DNA of 64,000 nucleotides, taken from NCBI GenBank assembly GCA_036500765.1, contig DASYBM010000009.1:124001-188000 (forward strand). Direction: 5' to 3'. Positions 8,906 through 17,565 of the stretch are shown one piece after another (position 1 is the first letter of the stretch; each line of letters begins with the position of its first letter). The notes beneath the pieces are model-generated. The model searched no databases. It saw only the letters and a list, made by a program, of their open reading frames with translations, and was not told the origin of the DNA. A program made the position numbers and the translations under genes. This DNA is from Candidatus Sulfotelmatobacter sp. GTDB taxonomy: Bacteria; Acidobacteriota; Terriglobia; Terriglobales; Acidobacteriaceae.

Positions 8906-10696
8906 TCAGTCGCCGGAAGTCGCCGGAACTGCCTGGACACGCATGCGCGAGCGTTTCCACAATCGCGTATCCCGATCGATCCGGTTTCCAACGTGCAGGA
9001 TAAATTGCGCCGCAGTGCCGGCCACTCCGTCTTTATGCGGAACGTGATAGAACGGCCGCTTGAGTTCGGGATGTTCGTCGATGTATTCGCGGATTTCCTC
9101 CATGCTCTTGCCGGTGGACTTCAGGCATTCCTCAAACTCAGCTTTGGCCTTCACTTTGGCCTCGCCCAGCGCCATCTGCACACGGCTGTGGGCATTGACT
9201 TCGCCTTCGCCCGAAGTTTCGATGGGTAAAAAGATCATGTCCTTGAATTTGTTGATGACGGCCGACTGCACGCCATCGGATTGCGACGACGGCATGCATC
9301 CGAACGGCTTCAGCGCCAGAACCATGTGGCACAGCCTGTGTACCGTGTAGTACACGTTCTTCCCGACTTCCAGGTGTCCTTCTCCGCCCCGGGCAAACTG
9401 GTTGTAGAAAGGGTTGGCCAGCTCCGCCAGTTCCGTCTGCGGCACCAAGTGGTGAGTGATTCCTCCCATATGCTTTGCCGTGCGGTGGTAGAAAAAGTTC
9501 CACACGCGCTGCCCGGCTCCGATTCCCCACAGTTTCTTGCGCAGGCCAATGTAGTTCGCAAACTGCTTATTCATTTCGTACCATTCAGGATTGCGGTGCG
9601 GACGATTTACAGGCCACTTCGCCTTCGCGTGCGCCTTGGCCTGATACATCAGATAGGCGACCCATGTGGCAATCGGCTCAACCAGCACCTGCGCGCCTTC
9701 GCGCTCCAGGAACTCGAACATGTGGAAGTTGCCGTCGCCTTCGGTGAGTTGCGCCCAGAATTCGCCCGTAATTTTCACCAGCGGTTTCACGCGCGTGCGA
9801 TCGACCTTGATCGAGTCCATGGTTTCCCGCGCCTCGCGCAGCGCATGCAGGTAATCCTTGCCCCACATGTGCTCGTGCCATTTGCCGAAAACATTGAACG
9901 TATTTCGCAGGATCTTGTTGCTCTCGAACTTGGGTTTGGCCCATTCGGGCGCAACCTTTTCGATCTCGAACGACTTCCGGTTCCGCAGATCCTCGCAAAG
10001 GTCGCCTACCATCTCACGGAAGACATGGTCGGTTTCGCCTTTCTTCACTTCGTACGGACGAATTTGATAGATGAGGTCGTTGATCACATCGCCCAGATGC
10101 ATGGCGTTCAGCATGCCGAAACCGAAGTCGATCGTGAACTTCAGTCCAGGCTCACCCGATGCCGCCTTAATGCCGTCGCTGTCTTTGAACAAGAGGACCC
10201 GAAATCCGTCGAAGCCCGCGTTCTTAAGGGCAAAGCGATACTCGGCCTCGTACATGCCAAAGCGGCAGGGGCCGCAAGAACCGGCGGTGAAGAAAACGTA
10301 ATTGTCGAGAATCTGTTGCCGCGTCAGGCCTTCTTTTTCGAGGAACTGGAGATACTGCACCAGATTCCCAACCGTAAAGTAAGTCGGATTGCACTGGCCG
10401 TTGTTTCCAAATTCCTTTCCCGTCTGAAAAGCAGGCACATCGGGCACAGGTAGCTTCTCGCAACGATAGCCGCAGCCCTGAAACACTGCGCGAATCAAAT
10501 CTTCATGTTTCCAGGTGAACCCACCGAACAGAATTGTCGTACGGGGCCGCTGTTCGGCGGTAAACGCGCGCTCTACGGGACGATGGAAATGAGTGGGCTT
10601 GTCGAGTCCGGCAATTTTGCGCAGGCGCGTGCGCTCAGCTTCCAGGCGCTGTTTGATTTCCGAGTCATTCTCAATCTGGACGAAATTCGTCGCCAT
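8906..10696 (-). CDS. 2-hydroxyacyl-CoA dehydratase (HgdB/BcrB/FldBC)-like protein
   Basis: 596 residues. Cysteines sit in the pattern of the dehydratase D-component: GNNGQC102NPTYF, TAGSC141GPC144RFG, C75/C79, and PFGCMPSSQSDG near the C-terminal third. These are the usual ligands of a low-potential [4Fe-4S] cluster. In the family, an ATP-driven activase injects an electron to dehydrate a 2-hydroxyacyl-CoA, reduce an arene-CoA or reduce a small molecule. The partner activase is the next gene on the same strand. The start at 10696 follows GGAGGGA. Such enzymes are typically very oxygen sensitive, so the pair suggests micro-oxic or anaerobic use. It could also be a double-cubane-type reductase; the substrate cannot be read from sequence. 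Confidence 0.8.
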   Translation of the reverse strand: MATNFVQIENDSEIKQRLEAERTRLRKIAGLDKPTHFHRPVERAFTAEQRPRTTILFGGFTWKHEDLIRAVFQGCGYRCEKLPVPDVPAFQTGKEFGNNGQCNPTYFTVGNLVQYLQFLEKEGLTRQQILDNYVFFTAGSCGPCRFGMYEAEYRFALKNAGFDGFRVLLFKDSDGIKAASGEPGLKFTIDFGFGMLNAMHLGDVINDLIYQIRPYEVKKGETDHVFREMVGDLCEDLRNRKSFEIEKVAPEWAKPKFESNKILRNTFNVFGKWHEHMWGKDYLHALREARETMDSIKVDRTRVKPLVKITGEFWAQLTEGDGNFHMFEFLEREGAQVLVEPIATWVAYLMYQAKAHAKAKWPVNRPHRNPEWYEMNKQFANYIGLRKKLWGIGAGQRVWNFFYHRTAKHMGGITHHLVPQTELAELANPFYNQFARGGEGHLEVGKNVYYTVHRLCHMVLALKPFGCMPSSQSDGVQSAVINKFKDMIFLPIETSGEGEVNAHSRVQMALGEAKVKAKAEFEECLKSTGKSMEEIREYIDEHPELKRPFYHVPHKDGVAGTAAQFILHVGNRIDRDTRLWKRSRMRVQAVPATSGD

Positions 10697-11043
10697 ATCT
10701 CCCTCCGGCGGTAGACGTTAATATGCATTCAAGTGTGGACAGGACTGGTTGAGGACGGTTTTGCAACTGTACGGATGGAAACTGAGGCAGGATGGCGATG
10801 TGCTGTGACAAGCAGTTCTCCCGCTTAATTCAGATCTGCTTCTGAACCGCATTTCCACTCCACTTCGGGCCCCGCGTCCGGCGCTAACTTGGGCCCGTAT
10901 CTACCAGACATTCGCGCCGGGTTAAATATCCATCCATCAGAGACGGATGTTTTACACAGGTTTTTAGCTCTTCAAGCGGAGACGGCCAACGAGGAAGCGT
11001 TTACATGATTTTTCACCGCGAATATTCGCTTCTCCACATTTGT
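10697..11043. other. intergenic region, presumed promoter of the dehydratase/activase pair
   Basis: 347 bp between two minus-strand genes. It must hold the leader of the 10696 gene, whose ribosome-binding site GGAGGGA lies at about 10699-10705. I see no convincing -35/-10 pair, terminator hairpin or reading frame. Confidence 0.4.
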
Positions 11044-12432
11044 TCAATCTTCGAAACTCCTGACGTCGCCACCTTTCATCCGGTTCTTTACGAGATTGGT
11101 CCAAACAAACTTGATCACTCGCGCATCGTTATAGCAGTAAGCAAGATTGTGGTTGAGGGTTGAGAAGCAATGCTGCTGGCAGGTTTTCTTCATGCCGGCC
11201 AGTTGATCGGAATCGAATTTGTGCTCGTCGATGTTTCCCCAGTCATAGCTGGCTGCGTACATCGGAAAACAAGGCGCGACACTGCCATCGGTCCGAATGA
11301 TGACGTTATTCTGGCCGGCGCGGCAGTTCCATTGGGCAAAGTGCAGTTCGCCGTTGGCGTCCTCCACAATGCCAGGAGTTCCGACAAGTTGCTTGCGGAC
11401 ATTGCCATTCGTTCCAGTCCCGTCGCCGTTCCAGCCGAGGCGCTTCAGATCAGCGCCGCTGGCCATACGGATAAAAGCCTTAATCTCCTGAAGGCGCTGC
11501 ACCGAATTCACCATCTGATAACCGGCCTTGTTTTTCTCGATCAGCCAATCGATGAGGGAATCGATCTCCGGCCAATCTTCAGGACGAATGTACGTCGGAT
11601 TATCGCTGAGATGCCTGAAATGCTCGTCCTGCTCCAGCATGGGAGTTTCGTTGATGTGATAGTCGGTCGCGATCCGGTGCTCCCGCGCATATTCGGTAAG
11701 CTGCCGAATGTCATGCGTATTGTTCCGGCAGATATTCATATTGAAGAACACCATGTAGCCGTACACATGCTGCTTCTTCAAAAGATGCTCCAGATACTTG
11801 CGAACCGGAACAACCGCTTTCGGCAAGCTCGGCTTCTCGTCCCAGGCATCAACGGCAAAGTTGAAGATGGCAGCGCCGGCGTCCCCCAGGCGATCGGCGA
11901 CGTCGGGGCGCAGGAGCCGTGCGTTGGTTCCAATGTAAATCCAGAAACCCTTCTTGGCCGCGTAGTACACGACTTTATGCGCGAACTGAGGACGAAGCAG
12001 CGGCTCGCCGCCCATCAGCGCCAGCACCCGGCAGCCGTGATCGTAGAGCCAGTCAATCGAGCGCCGCGCCACGTCCTCCGTCATGCCTTTGACTTGGTTG
12101 TTGAATGCCCAGCAATACCAGCAGTCGAGATTGCATTTGTACTCGACGAACAAGTAGGCCGTGATTGGATGAAAATCTCCTGGCAGCACGCGAGACCGGA
12201 TGTAGGGAAAGAGCCATCCCCGCATGGCGCGGTACACAAGCGGTAGCGACCAGTCGCGTTTTTCAGGAGGCGTTTCGGGTCCGGGGTCGTTCAACTTTTC
12301 CGGATATTGCGGAAAAATCGGATCCGGTAGAGTCAGCCCTTTGACTAACGCAGACTTGGGCTGCTCACTGGCAGGATGCGTGAGCAGGTTGTGGATATCG
12401 ACATCGATACGAAATTTCGGCGCGGTTGCCAT
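11044..12432 (-). CDS. radical SAM protein with C-terminal cysteine cluster
   Basis: 462 residues from the ATG at 12432, chosen because GGTGGAG lies upstream; an upstream ATG at 12519 in the same frame lacks a site. The radical SAM cluster motif is C100-x3-C104-x2-C107 (KCNLDCWYC), followed by the SAM-binding GGEP-like MGGEPLLR. A C-terminal SPASM-like region has NCRAG, APCFP, CQQHC and YCYND, enough for one or two auxiliary clusters. Proteins of this build modify peptides, lipids or cofactors; no peptide precursor gene is adjacent. The order relative to the dehydratase genes (upstream, same strand, 347 bp gap) does not prove a link. Confidence 0.85.
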   Translation of the reverse strand: MATAPKFRIDVDIHNLLTHPASEQPKSALVKGLTLPDPIFPQYPEKLNDPGPETPPEKRDWSLPLVYRAMRGWLFPYIRSRVLPGDFHPITAYLFVEYKCNLDCWYCWAFNNQVKGMTEDVARRSIDWLYDHGCRVLALMGGEPLLRPQFAHKVVYYAAKKGFWIYIGTNARLLRPDVADRLGDAGAAIFNFAVDAWDEKPSLPKAVVPVRKYLEHLLKKQHVYGYMVFFNMNICRNNTHDIRQLTEYAREHRIATDYHINETPMLEQDEHFRHLSDNPTYIRPEDWPEIDSLIDWLIEKNKAGYQMVNSVQRLQEIKAFIRMASGADLKRLGWNGDGTGTNGNVRKQLVGTPGIVEDANGELHFAQWNCRAGQNNVIIRTDGSVAPCFPMYAASYDWGNIDEHKFDSDQLAGMKKTCQQHCFSTLNHNLAYCYNDARVIKFVWTNLVKNRMKGGDVRSFED

Positions 12433-12776
12433 CACGAACACTCCACCGCGGACTTTATTGGTTACTCGATGAACGGATAGATAACGGGCCAGCCCGGAAG
12501 GTTGCAAAAAAGATTGCATGGTTTCGCTTAATTTTGGAGAGCTTCAATTCCAGGGTTGATCCGAAGGCGAGCTTTACCTCATGGATTACAAGAAGAAAAG
12601 AAAGCGACACGATTGTTCCCTCGGCAATTAGCAGATGAAGTACGAATTAGCAGGCAATTCGTGGAAGCTGCACGACTGCGCCTCAGACCCACTCGGTACA
12701 CAAAAGATTCGGAAGTCCGACCAACACCGTTTTGCACGTGTAAACCCTTCGCGCTTAACGCATAGGTTCATCGCGT
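12433..12776. other. intergenic region without recognised content
   Basis: About 345 bp between the radical SAM start and the exonuclease terminator, both genes on the minus strand. Presumed to hold the radical SAM promoter. No reading frame with coding character and no repeat was found. Confidence 0.35.
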
Positions 12777-12801
12777 AAAAAACCGTTCTTCAAAATGGTT
12801 T
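12777..12801 (-). terminator. probable rho-independent terminator overlapping the exonuclease stop codon
   Basis: On the minus strand AAACCATT (12801-12794) pairs with AACGGTTT (12787-12780) around a 6-nt loop with one G-T pair, followed by more T residues (12777-12782). The hairpin overlaps the end of the exonuclease gene and would end the whole 16.8-12.8 kb unit. Confidence 0.55.
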
Positions 12802-13692
12802 ACCGATCGTGCTTCGAGCTGGGCTCAACGCTGCCTCGGTTGCGCGGCGGAATAACTCCGGCGAGATCATTTTGCGGGTGTATTCCGCAAAGGTCGGACT
12901 CGGCCCCTTCCAGCGAAGGTCGTCGACCGTATCAAAAACTGGCACGTCGGTTCGCAGGGTCGCTAGTGTGCGAAACAGCAGCGCGTCAGTCCAGGCGCCG
13001 AACAGCGATTCGGATAAAGCGCGCGCCCGGCCGATAGAGAGATGCCATTTCCGCCAATCCTTTGGGATGTTCTCCAGATGGAGATACTGCGACAAAGCGA
13101 GCGCCGCAGCCTTCGGGCCCCATCCCGCCACGCCGGGAAATCCGTCGGCACTGTCGCCGACCACAGCGAGATAATCCGGAATCGACCGTGGGCTGACGCC
13201 AAACTTCGCCACCACTCCCGCCTCGTCCCGCACCAGGTCGCGTCTGCGGTCCAGTTGAACCACGCGAGTGCCCACAACACATTGACCCAGATCTTTGTCC
13301 GGCGTACAAATGACAACTTGCTTTACGCCAGCATCCATAGCGGATTTCGCGGCGGCGGACGCAAGCGCATCGTCAGCCTCGAACTCAACCATCGGCCACA
13401 CCACCACTCCCATGGCTGCGAGCGCTTCCTCGAGAATGGGAAACTGCGAAAGCAGCTCCGGAGGAACGCCTTCGCTGGTCTTATAGCCGGCATAGAGGTC
13501 GTTGCGAAACGACTCCACCACATGGTCGGTTGCAACTCCTACATGAGTCGCTCCCCGTTCAATCATCGATAAAACCGAGCCCAGAACGCCGCGCACGGCT
13601 CCGATTTCCTGGCCGTTGATGTCTTGCGCGCCGGGCACAGCGAAAAAATACCGGAACAATTCGTAGGTTCCGTCGATCAAGTGGACATCCAT
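12790..13692 (-). CDS. stand-alone 5'-3' exonuclease (FEN-like, PolA N-terminal type)
   Basis: 300 residues, the size of the N-terminal nuclease domain of DNA polymerase I without the polymerase. Acidic metal ligands are visible: HLIDGTYELFR, ATDHVVESFRNDL(Y)AGYK, EFEADDALAS and TPDKDLGQ. The H3TH helix region is in SRSIPDYLAVVGDSADGFPGVAGWGPKAA (described in part). These enzymes trim flaps and RNA primers. It starts 19 bp after the histidine kinase and is probably the last gene of that unit. A link between the nuclease and the signalling proteins is not known. Confidence 0.85.
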   Translation of the reverse strand: MDVHLIDGTYELFRYFFAVPGAQDINGQEIGAVRGVLGSVLSMIERGATHVGVATDHVVESFRNDLYAGYKTSEGVPPELLSQFPILEEALAAMGVVVWPMVEFEADDALASAAAKSAMDAGVKQVVICTPDKDLGQCVVGTRVVQLDRRRDLVRDEAGVVAKFGVSPRSIPDYLAVVGDSADGFPGVAGWGPKAAALALSQYLHLENIPKDWRKWHLSIGRARALSESLFGAWTDALLFRTLATLRTDVPVFDTVDDLRWKGPSPTFAEYTRKMISPELFRRATEAALSPARSTIGKPF

Positions 13693-13711
13693 AGGGCGCG
13701 TCTCACTCGTC

Positions 13712-15100
13712 CTAGCCTGAAGATTCCGCCAGCGGCAGCCACACCTGAAAACGCGTATTGCCAGGTTCCGAGATCACCTGAATACTGCCACGATGTTTCT
13801 TAACGATGCGCTGTACCGTATCCAGGCCCAGGCCAGTTCCCTCCCCCACGCCCTTGGTGGTGAAGAATGGTTCAAAAATGTGGGGCTCAACTTCCGGTGA
13901 AATCCCGGGGCCGTTGTCGCGGATCTCCACTACCACGCAATCATCCTCGCGATAGGTCCGCACTCGCAGCTCTCCTTGCCCACCCATGGCGTCAATCGCA
14001 TTGTCGATCAGGTTGGTCCAGACCTGGTTCAGCTCGCTGCCGAACGAGTTCACCAGCAGCGGAATCTTCTGGTAATCCCGCAGCACCGTAACTCCCCGTT
14101 TCAGCTTGTGGTTCAGGATCGTAAGCGTCGTCTCCAGCGTCTTCACAATATCGACGTTCTGCACCGGCGACTGATCCATGAAGGTGTATTCCTTGATCGC
14201 GCCCACCAGTTCGGAAATCCTCGACGTGCTGCTCTCGATCTGGTTCAGGAGGTCGGCGATCTCGACCGACGCCGAAATTCTCAGCAATGCTGCCCTCGCG
14301 CTATCGGGATCCAGCGTGGCAAACACATGCTCCAGCGCCTCCGGCTTAAAATTCCTGCGCGCCAGGTCGGCGGCGAGCTGCCACAGATCGTTCTGCCCAT
14401 GACTGCGCAACAATGAGTCAAGCTGATCTTCGAGGGCGCTAGCCGTCAGCGCGTCCGGCGGCGGTCCATCGACCTTGGTGAGCGACGCTTCCAACTTTTC
14501 TATCTCCGATTTTTGCGAAGGACTCAAGTCGCGCCGTCCCAGCTCGTGACTGGCATCACGCACGCGCTTCAGAATATCGCGCAGTTGGCTGGTGGCGCGC
14601 TTCGCCGCCGACGCCGGATTATTCAGCTCATGCGCCAGCCCCGCTGAAAGTTTGCCCAAAGCAGCGAGCCGGTCCCGTTGTTGTTCCATCCGGGTCACTT
14701 CGCGGATCCTGTCCGACATCAAGCCCACCAAACGCGAGACTAGCTCTGGCATTTTCTGCAAGAGCGACGGAAACTGGGTGGCAGGAAATCGCAAGACGCG
14801 CCCATCCGTTATCGCTCGGCCGCTCAGCCCGAAGGTTTTCATTCTGGAAAACGGCAGGAGTCCTGTGACTTCGCCCCCCTTGCCGTTTAGCACAATGCTT
14901 TCCCCCGAAATTTCGCCGCGCCACTGAAACTCCCCCTCGAGCAGCACATACATGGCATCGGCAGGCGCGCCCTGGCGCGAATACACATCTCCGGCTTTGA
15001 CCTGCAACTCTTGCGATTGGCTGAGGAACCATTCGATCTGGTCGCTGGGTACGTCCGCGAATTGCGGGACACGTCGTAGAAGTTCCGCTGCTTCGGCCAT
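13712..15100 (-). CDS. sensor histidine kinase with N-terminal cyclic-nucleotide-binding-type domain
   Basis: 462 residues, soluble with no membrane segment. About residues 8-125 form a cNMP-binding-like beta-roll (AGDVYSRQGAPADAMYVLLEG and following). The dimerisation/phosphoacceptor helix has LAHELNNPASAAKR with the phospho-His near residue 158. A HATPase_c domain from about 345 shows N box VWTNLIDNAIDAM, G1 DNGPGISPE and GEGTGLGLDTV. Its ATG directly follows the TAA of the receiver/flavoprotein gene, so they are surely co-transcribed, and that receiver is the likely partner. The domain pattern suits an intracellular redox or ligand sensor; the ligand is unknown and need not be a cyclic nucleotide. 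Confidence 0.9.
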   Translation of the reverse strand: MAEAAELLRRVPQFADVPSDQIEWFLSQSQELQVKAGDVYSRQGAPADAMYVLLEGEFQWRGEISGESIVLNGKGGEVTGLLPFSRMKTFGLSGRAITDGRVLRFPATQFPSLLQKMPELVSRLVGLMSDRIREVTRMEQQRDRLAALGKLSAGLAHELNNPASAAKRATSQLRDILKRVRDASHELGRRDLSPSQKSEIEKLEASLTKVDGPPPDALTASALEDQLDSLLRSHGQNDLWQLAADLARRNFKPEALEHVFATLDPDSARAALLRISASVEIADLLNQIESSTSRISELVGAIKEYTFMDQSPVQNVDIVKTLETTLTILNHKLKRGVTVLRDYQKIPLLVNSFGSELNQVWTNLIDNAIDAMGGQGELRVRTYREDDCVVVEIRDNGPGISPEVEPHIFEPFFTTKGVGEGTGLGLDTVQRIVKKHRGSIQVISEPGNTRFQVWLPLAESSG

Positions 15101-16771
15101 TTATACCTTGCTCAAATATTGATGGATGAACTGCACCGCAACTGAACCTTCGCCCACTCCGGAAGCGACGCGTTTAACCGACCCGTGCCGGACGTCGCCG
15201 ACGGCGAACACTCCGGGCACGTTCGTTTCCAGAAGAAAAGGATCGCGATCGAGTCCCCAGCCCTTAGGACGCTGACCGCTCTGCATCAGATCGGCGCCGG
15301 TCAGGAGGAATCCGCGTTCATCGCGATCAACCGTTCCCGCCAGCCAATCCGTGCGCGGCAGCGCTCCTATAAAAATGAACATCGAGGTGGCCGGCACACG
15401 CTCCACTTTGTCGGTGTCGGTGCATAGAACCGAGATCTCTTCCAGATGCGTGTCGCCGTGTACCTCGGCGACGCTGGCATGCGTCCACAACTGAATGTTC
15501 GGAGTCGCCTTGATCTGGTCAATCAGATATTGCGACATGGTGCTGGAGAGCGAGTCGCCGCGCACCAGAATGACGACGCGCTCGGCGTACTTGGCAAAAT
15601 TCATTGCAGCCTGGCCGGCAGAATTCGCTCCGCCAACAACATAGACCATTTCACCCCGGCATGACACAGCTTCCGTCGCGCCCCCGCCATAGTACACGCC
15701 TGCACCTTGCAACCGGTCAACTCCGGGAACATCCAGCCGCCTCCACTGCACTCCGCTCGCGATCATCAACGCCTGACAGGAGATCTCGTTCCCGTCGGCC
15801 AGCTTGACGATGCGATAAGAGCCTTCAATGCGCACTCCGACCGCTTCCAGCGGCGCCAGAATTTCGACTCCGAATCGTTTCGCCTGCACGACGGCGCGAC
15901 GCGCCAGATCGCCGCCGCTGAGCCCGCTGGGAAATCCGAGATAATTCTCGATCCGCGAACTCATGCCCGCCTGCCCGCCCGGCGTTTCCCGTTCCACCAT
16001 GACCGTGTGCAAGCCTTCAGAAGCGCCGTAGACTGCGGCGGCCAGGCCAGCCGGTCCTCCACCCACGATTGCCAACTCGTAGAAGGTGGTTTCGGCGCGG
16101 GTGTGCCAACCCACCTTCTGCGCCACCTGCGCGGGAGCGACCTTCAGCAACTTCGTCCCGTCCGCAAATAGAACGACGGGAAGATCGTTCGCGTCGGGCC
16201 CGAGCGCTTCGAGTAAACGCTTGGTCTCCGGATCGTTCACCGAGAGTTCAACATCAATCCACTGATAAGGCACGTGGCTGCGCCCTAGAAAATCCCGCAG
16301 CTCATAGGATCGCGGCGACCAGCGCGTCCCCAGCACGCGGATTCCCTGAAATGTGGGGCGATACGACGCTTGCCAGTCATCCAGCAGGTCGTCGATTTGA
16401 GGGTACAAATTCTCGCTAGGAGGGTCCCACGGCTTCATGAAAAAGTATTCGAGGTTGGCCTGGTTGATTGCGCTGATCGCGGCATTGGTGTCGGCGTAGG
16501 CCGTGAGCAGCGTGCGCTTGGCGTCGGGAAAGATCTGGCGCGCCTTCTGCAGGAATTCCACGCCATCCATGCGGGGCATGCGCTGATCGACCAGAAGCAG
16601 GGCCACGGCATCGTTGCGAACCTTCAGCGCGTTCAGCAGGTCGAGCGCCGCTTCCGGTGAGTCGCTGCTCACGACGCGATAACCGGCTCCGTACTGCGAT
16701 CGCAAATCGCGCTCGATCGCCCGCAACACATCGGGATCGTCGTCGACGGTCAGCAAGATCGGCTTCGGCAT
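15101..16771 (-). CDS. fused response regulator / glutaredoxin-like / thioredoxin-reductase-like flavoprotein
   Basis: 556 residues from ATG 16771 (purine tract GAGAG upstream). Residues 1-125: receiver with DDD at 10-12, phospho-acceptor D62 (LLVDQRMPRMDG) and MKPWDP. About 150-235: glutaredoxin-like fold (GIRVLGTRWSPRSYEL) with the CxxC position replaced. About 250-550: FAD/NAD(P)H two-domain reductase with VGGGPAGLAAAVYGASEG, GGQAGMSSRIENYLGFP, VVGGANSAGQAAM and the C-terminal VFAVGDVRHGSVKR. The CxxC of thioredoxin reductase is absent (GVYYGGGATEAVSCRG), and only three cysteines exist in the chain. The protein therefore cannot do normal disulfide transfer. It may reduce something else or act as a redox sensor output. 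It is followed at zero distance by the kinase. Confidence 0.9.
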   Translation of the reverse strand: MPKPILLTVDDDPDVLRAIERDLRSQYGAGYRVVSSDSPEAALDLLNALKVRNDAVALLLVDQRMPRMDGVEFLQKARQIFPDAKRTLLTAYADTNAAISAINQANLEYFFMKPWDPPSENLYPQIDDLLDDWQASYRPTFQGIRVLGTRWSPRSYELRDFLGRSHVPYQWIDVELSVNDPETKRLLEALGPDANDLPVVLFADGTKLLKVAPAQVAQKVGWHTRAETTFYELAIVGGGPAGLAAAVYGASEGLHTVMVERETPGGQAGMSSRIENYLGFPSGLSGGDLARRAVVQAKRFGVEILAPLEAVGVRIEGSYRIVKLADGNEISCQALMIASGVQWRRLDVPGVDRLQGAGVYYGGGATEAVSCRGEMVYVVGGANSAGQAAMNFAKYAERVVILVRGDSLSSTMSQYLIDQIKATPNIQLWTHASVAEVHGDTHLEEISVLCTDTDKVERVPATSMFIFIGALPRTDWLAGTVDRDERGFLLTGADLMQSGQRPKGWGLDRDPFLLETNVPGVFAVGDVRHGSVKRVASGVGEGSVAVQFIHQYLSKV

Positions 16772-16924
16772 GATCGCTCTCAGACTCAGAGATGAAGCTT
16801 GGTCGTTCCACGGACTCGCGGGTTGGAACAACTGTTAGATACAGTAAATCACGATTCGGTCGCGTGATTTGTTGCTTCGCGCTACGGGCACGCTTTCATA
16901 ACACTTTTGATAAGAGCGCTAAAG

Positions 16925-17185
16925 CTATGCCGCTTCCATTTCGTCCACATAACACCAGACCCACGATTCTCCCGGCTCGTTCGAGCGGATGAGCGGGTGC
17001 TGCGTCTTGTGGAAATGTTTGGTGGCATGCTTGTTCTTTGACGAATCGCAGCAGCCCACATGTCCACAGCTAAGACACAGGCGCAGATGCACCCAGGAAT
17101 CGCCAATCTTGATGCAGTCTTCGCACACATGCACGTCTGTCTTTCCGATTTTGATTTGATTCAGGTGAGTACATTTGTTCGGCAT
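16925..17185 (-). CDS. UBP-type zinc finger protein
   Basis: 86 residues, a single ZnF-UBP domain. C5/H7, C21xxC24, C37xxC40, C45 and the histidines in HATKHFHKTQHP follow the zinc ligand order of the domain. In eukaryotes it binds the free C-terminal Gly-Gly of ubiquitin; in bacteria the partner is unknown. Start has GGGAG before ATG. It lies 153 bp upstream of the receiver/flavoprotein gene on the same strand, and may belong to the same signalling module. Confidence 0.88.
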   Translation of the reverse strand: MPNKCTHLNQIKIGKTDVHVCEDCIKIGDSWVHLRLCLSCGHVGCCDSSKNKHATKHFHKTQHPLIRSNEPGESWVWCYVDEMEAA

Positions 17186-17308
17186 GGCAATCTCCCGGCG
17201 AGAAATTCTTAATCTTGAGGATCAAGTGACCTTCGTCATGTAACGAAAGGCCACCATCACTGTCAAGAGCCGCGCCTTTCGCGCACAATTGGTTTGGAGG
17301 TTTCATCT

Positions 17309-17530
17309 GTGTTGCGGCTCGATTATTTATCTTGTGTCTTAACCGTCGCGTCCACAATTCTGGTAGGGCGGCGGTGCTGGGAAGGCTGGGCATTGGCTGG
17401 CGTGAATAGCATTCTGATATGCATTATCGGCCTCAGAACCGAACAACTGGGCTTCATTCCCGCCAACGTATTCTGCATGGTCATGAGTGCCATCAATCTG
17501 CACGCTTGGCGCAAGCCCGGAGCGTCTTGA
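17309..17530 (+). CDS. small membrane protein, unknown function
   Basis: 73 residues from GTG 17309, preceded eight bases upstream by a full GGAGG (17296-17300); an in-frame TTG at 17294 overlaps that site and is less likely. Two or three hydrophobic segments: LSCVLTVASTILV, WALAGVNSILICIIGL and LGFIPANVFCMVMSAINL. The spacing and 'W...G...S' features recall half of a PnuC-like transporter or a SWEET-like triple helix, but the similarity is weak. It is divergent from the UBP gene and convergent with egtD. Confidence 0.6.
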   Translation: MLRLDYLSCVLTVASTILVGRRCWEGWALAGVNSILICIIGLRTEQLGFIPANVFCMVMSAINLHAWRKPGAS

Positions 17531-17565
17531 GATCTCGCCTTCGAAGTCCCGCTCACTCCGGCGGC

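Noticed and set aside
9281-10453. Long plus-strand frame (390 codons) opposite the dehydratase-like gene
   Set aside because: It is the antisense shadow of a well-supported gene; the translation is rich in Arg, His and Leu and shows no domain.
11170-12246. 358-codon frame antisense to the radical SAM gene
   Set aside because: Shadow frame with no recognisable domain; the cysteine motifs lie on the minus strand.
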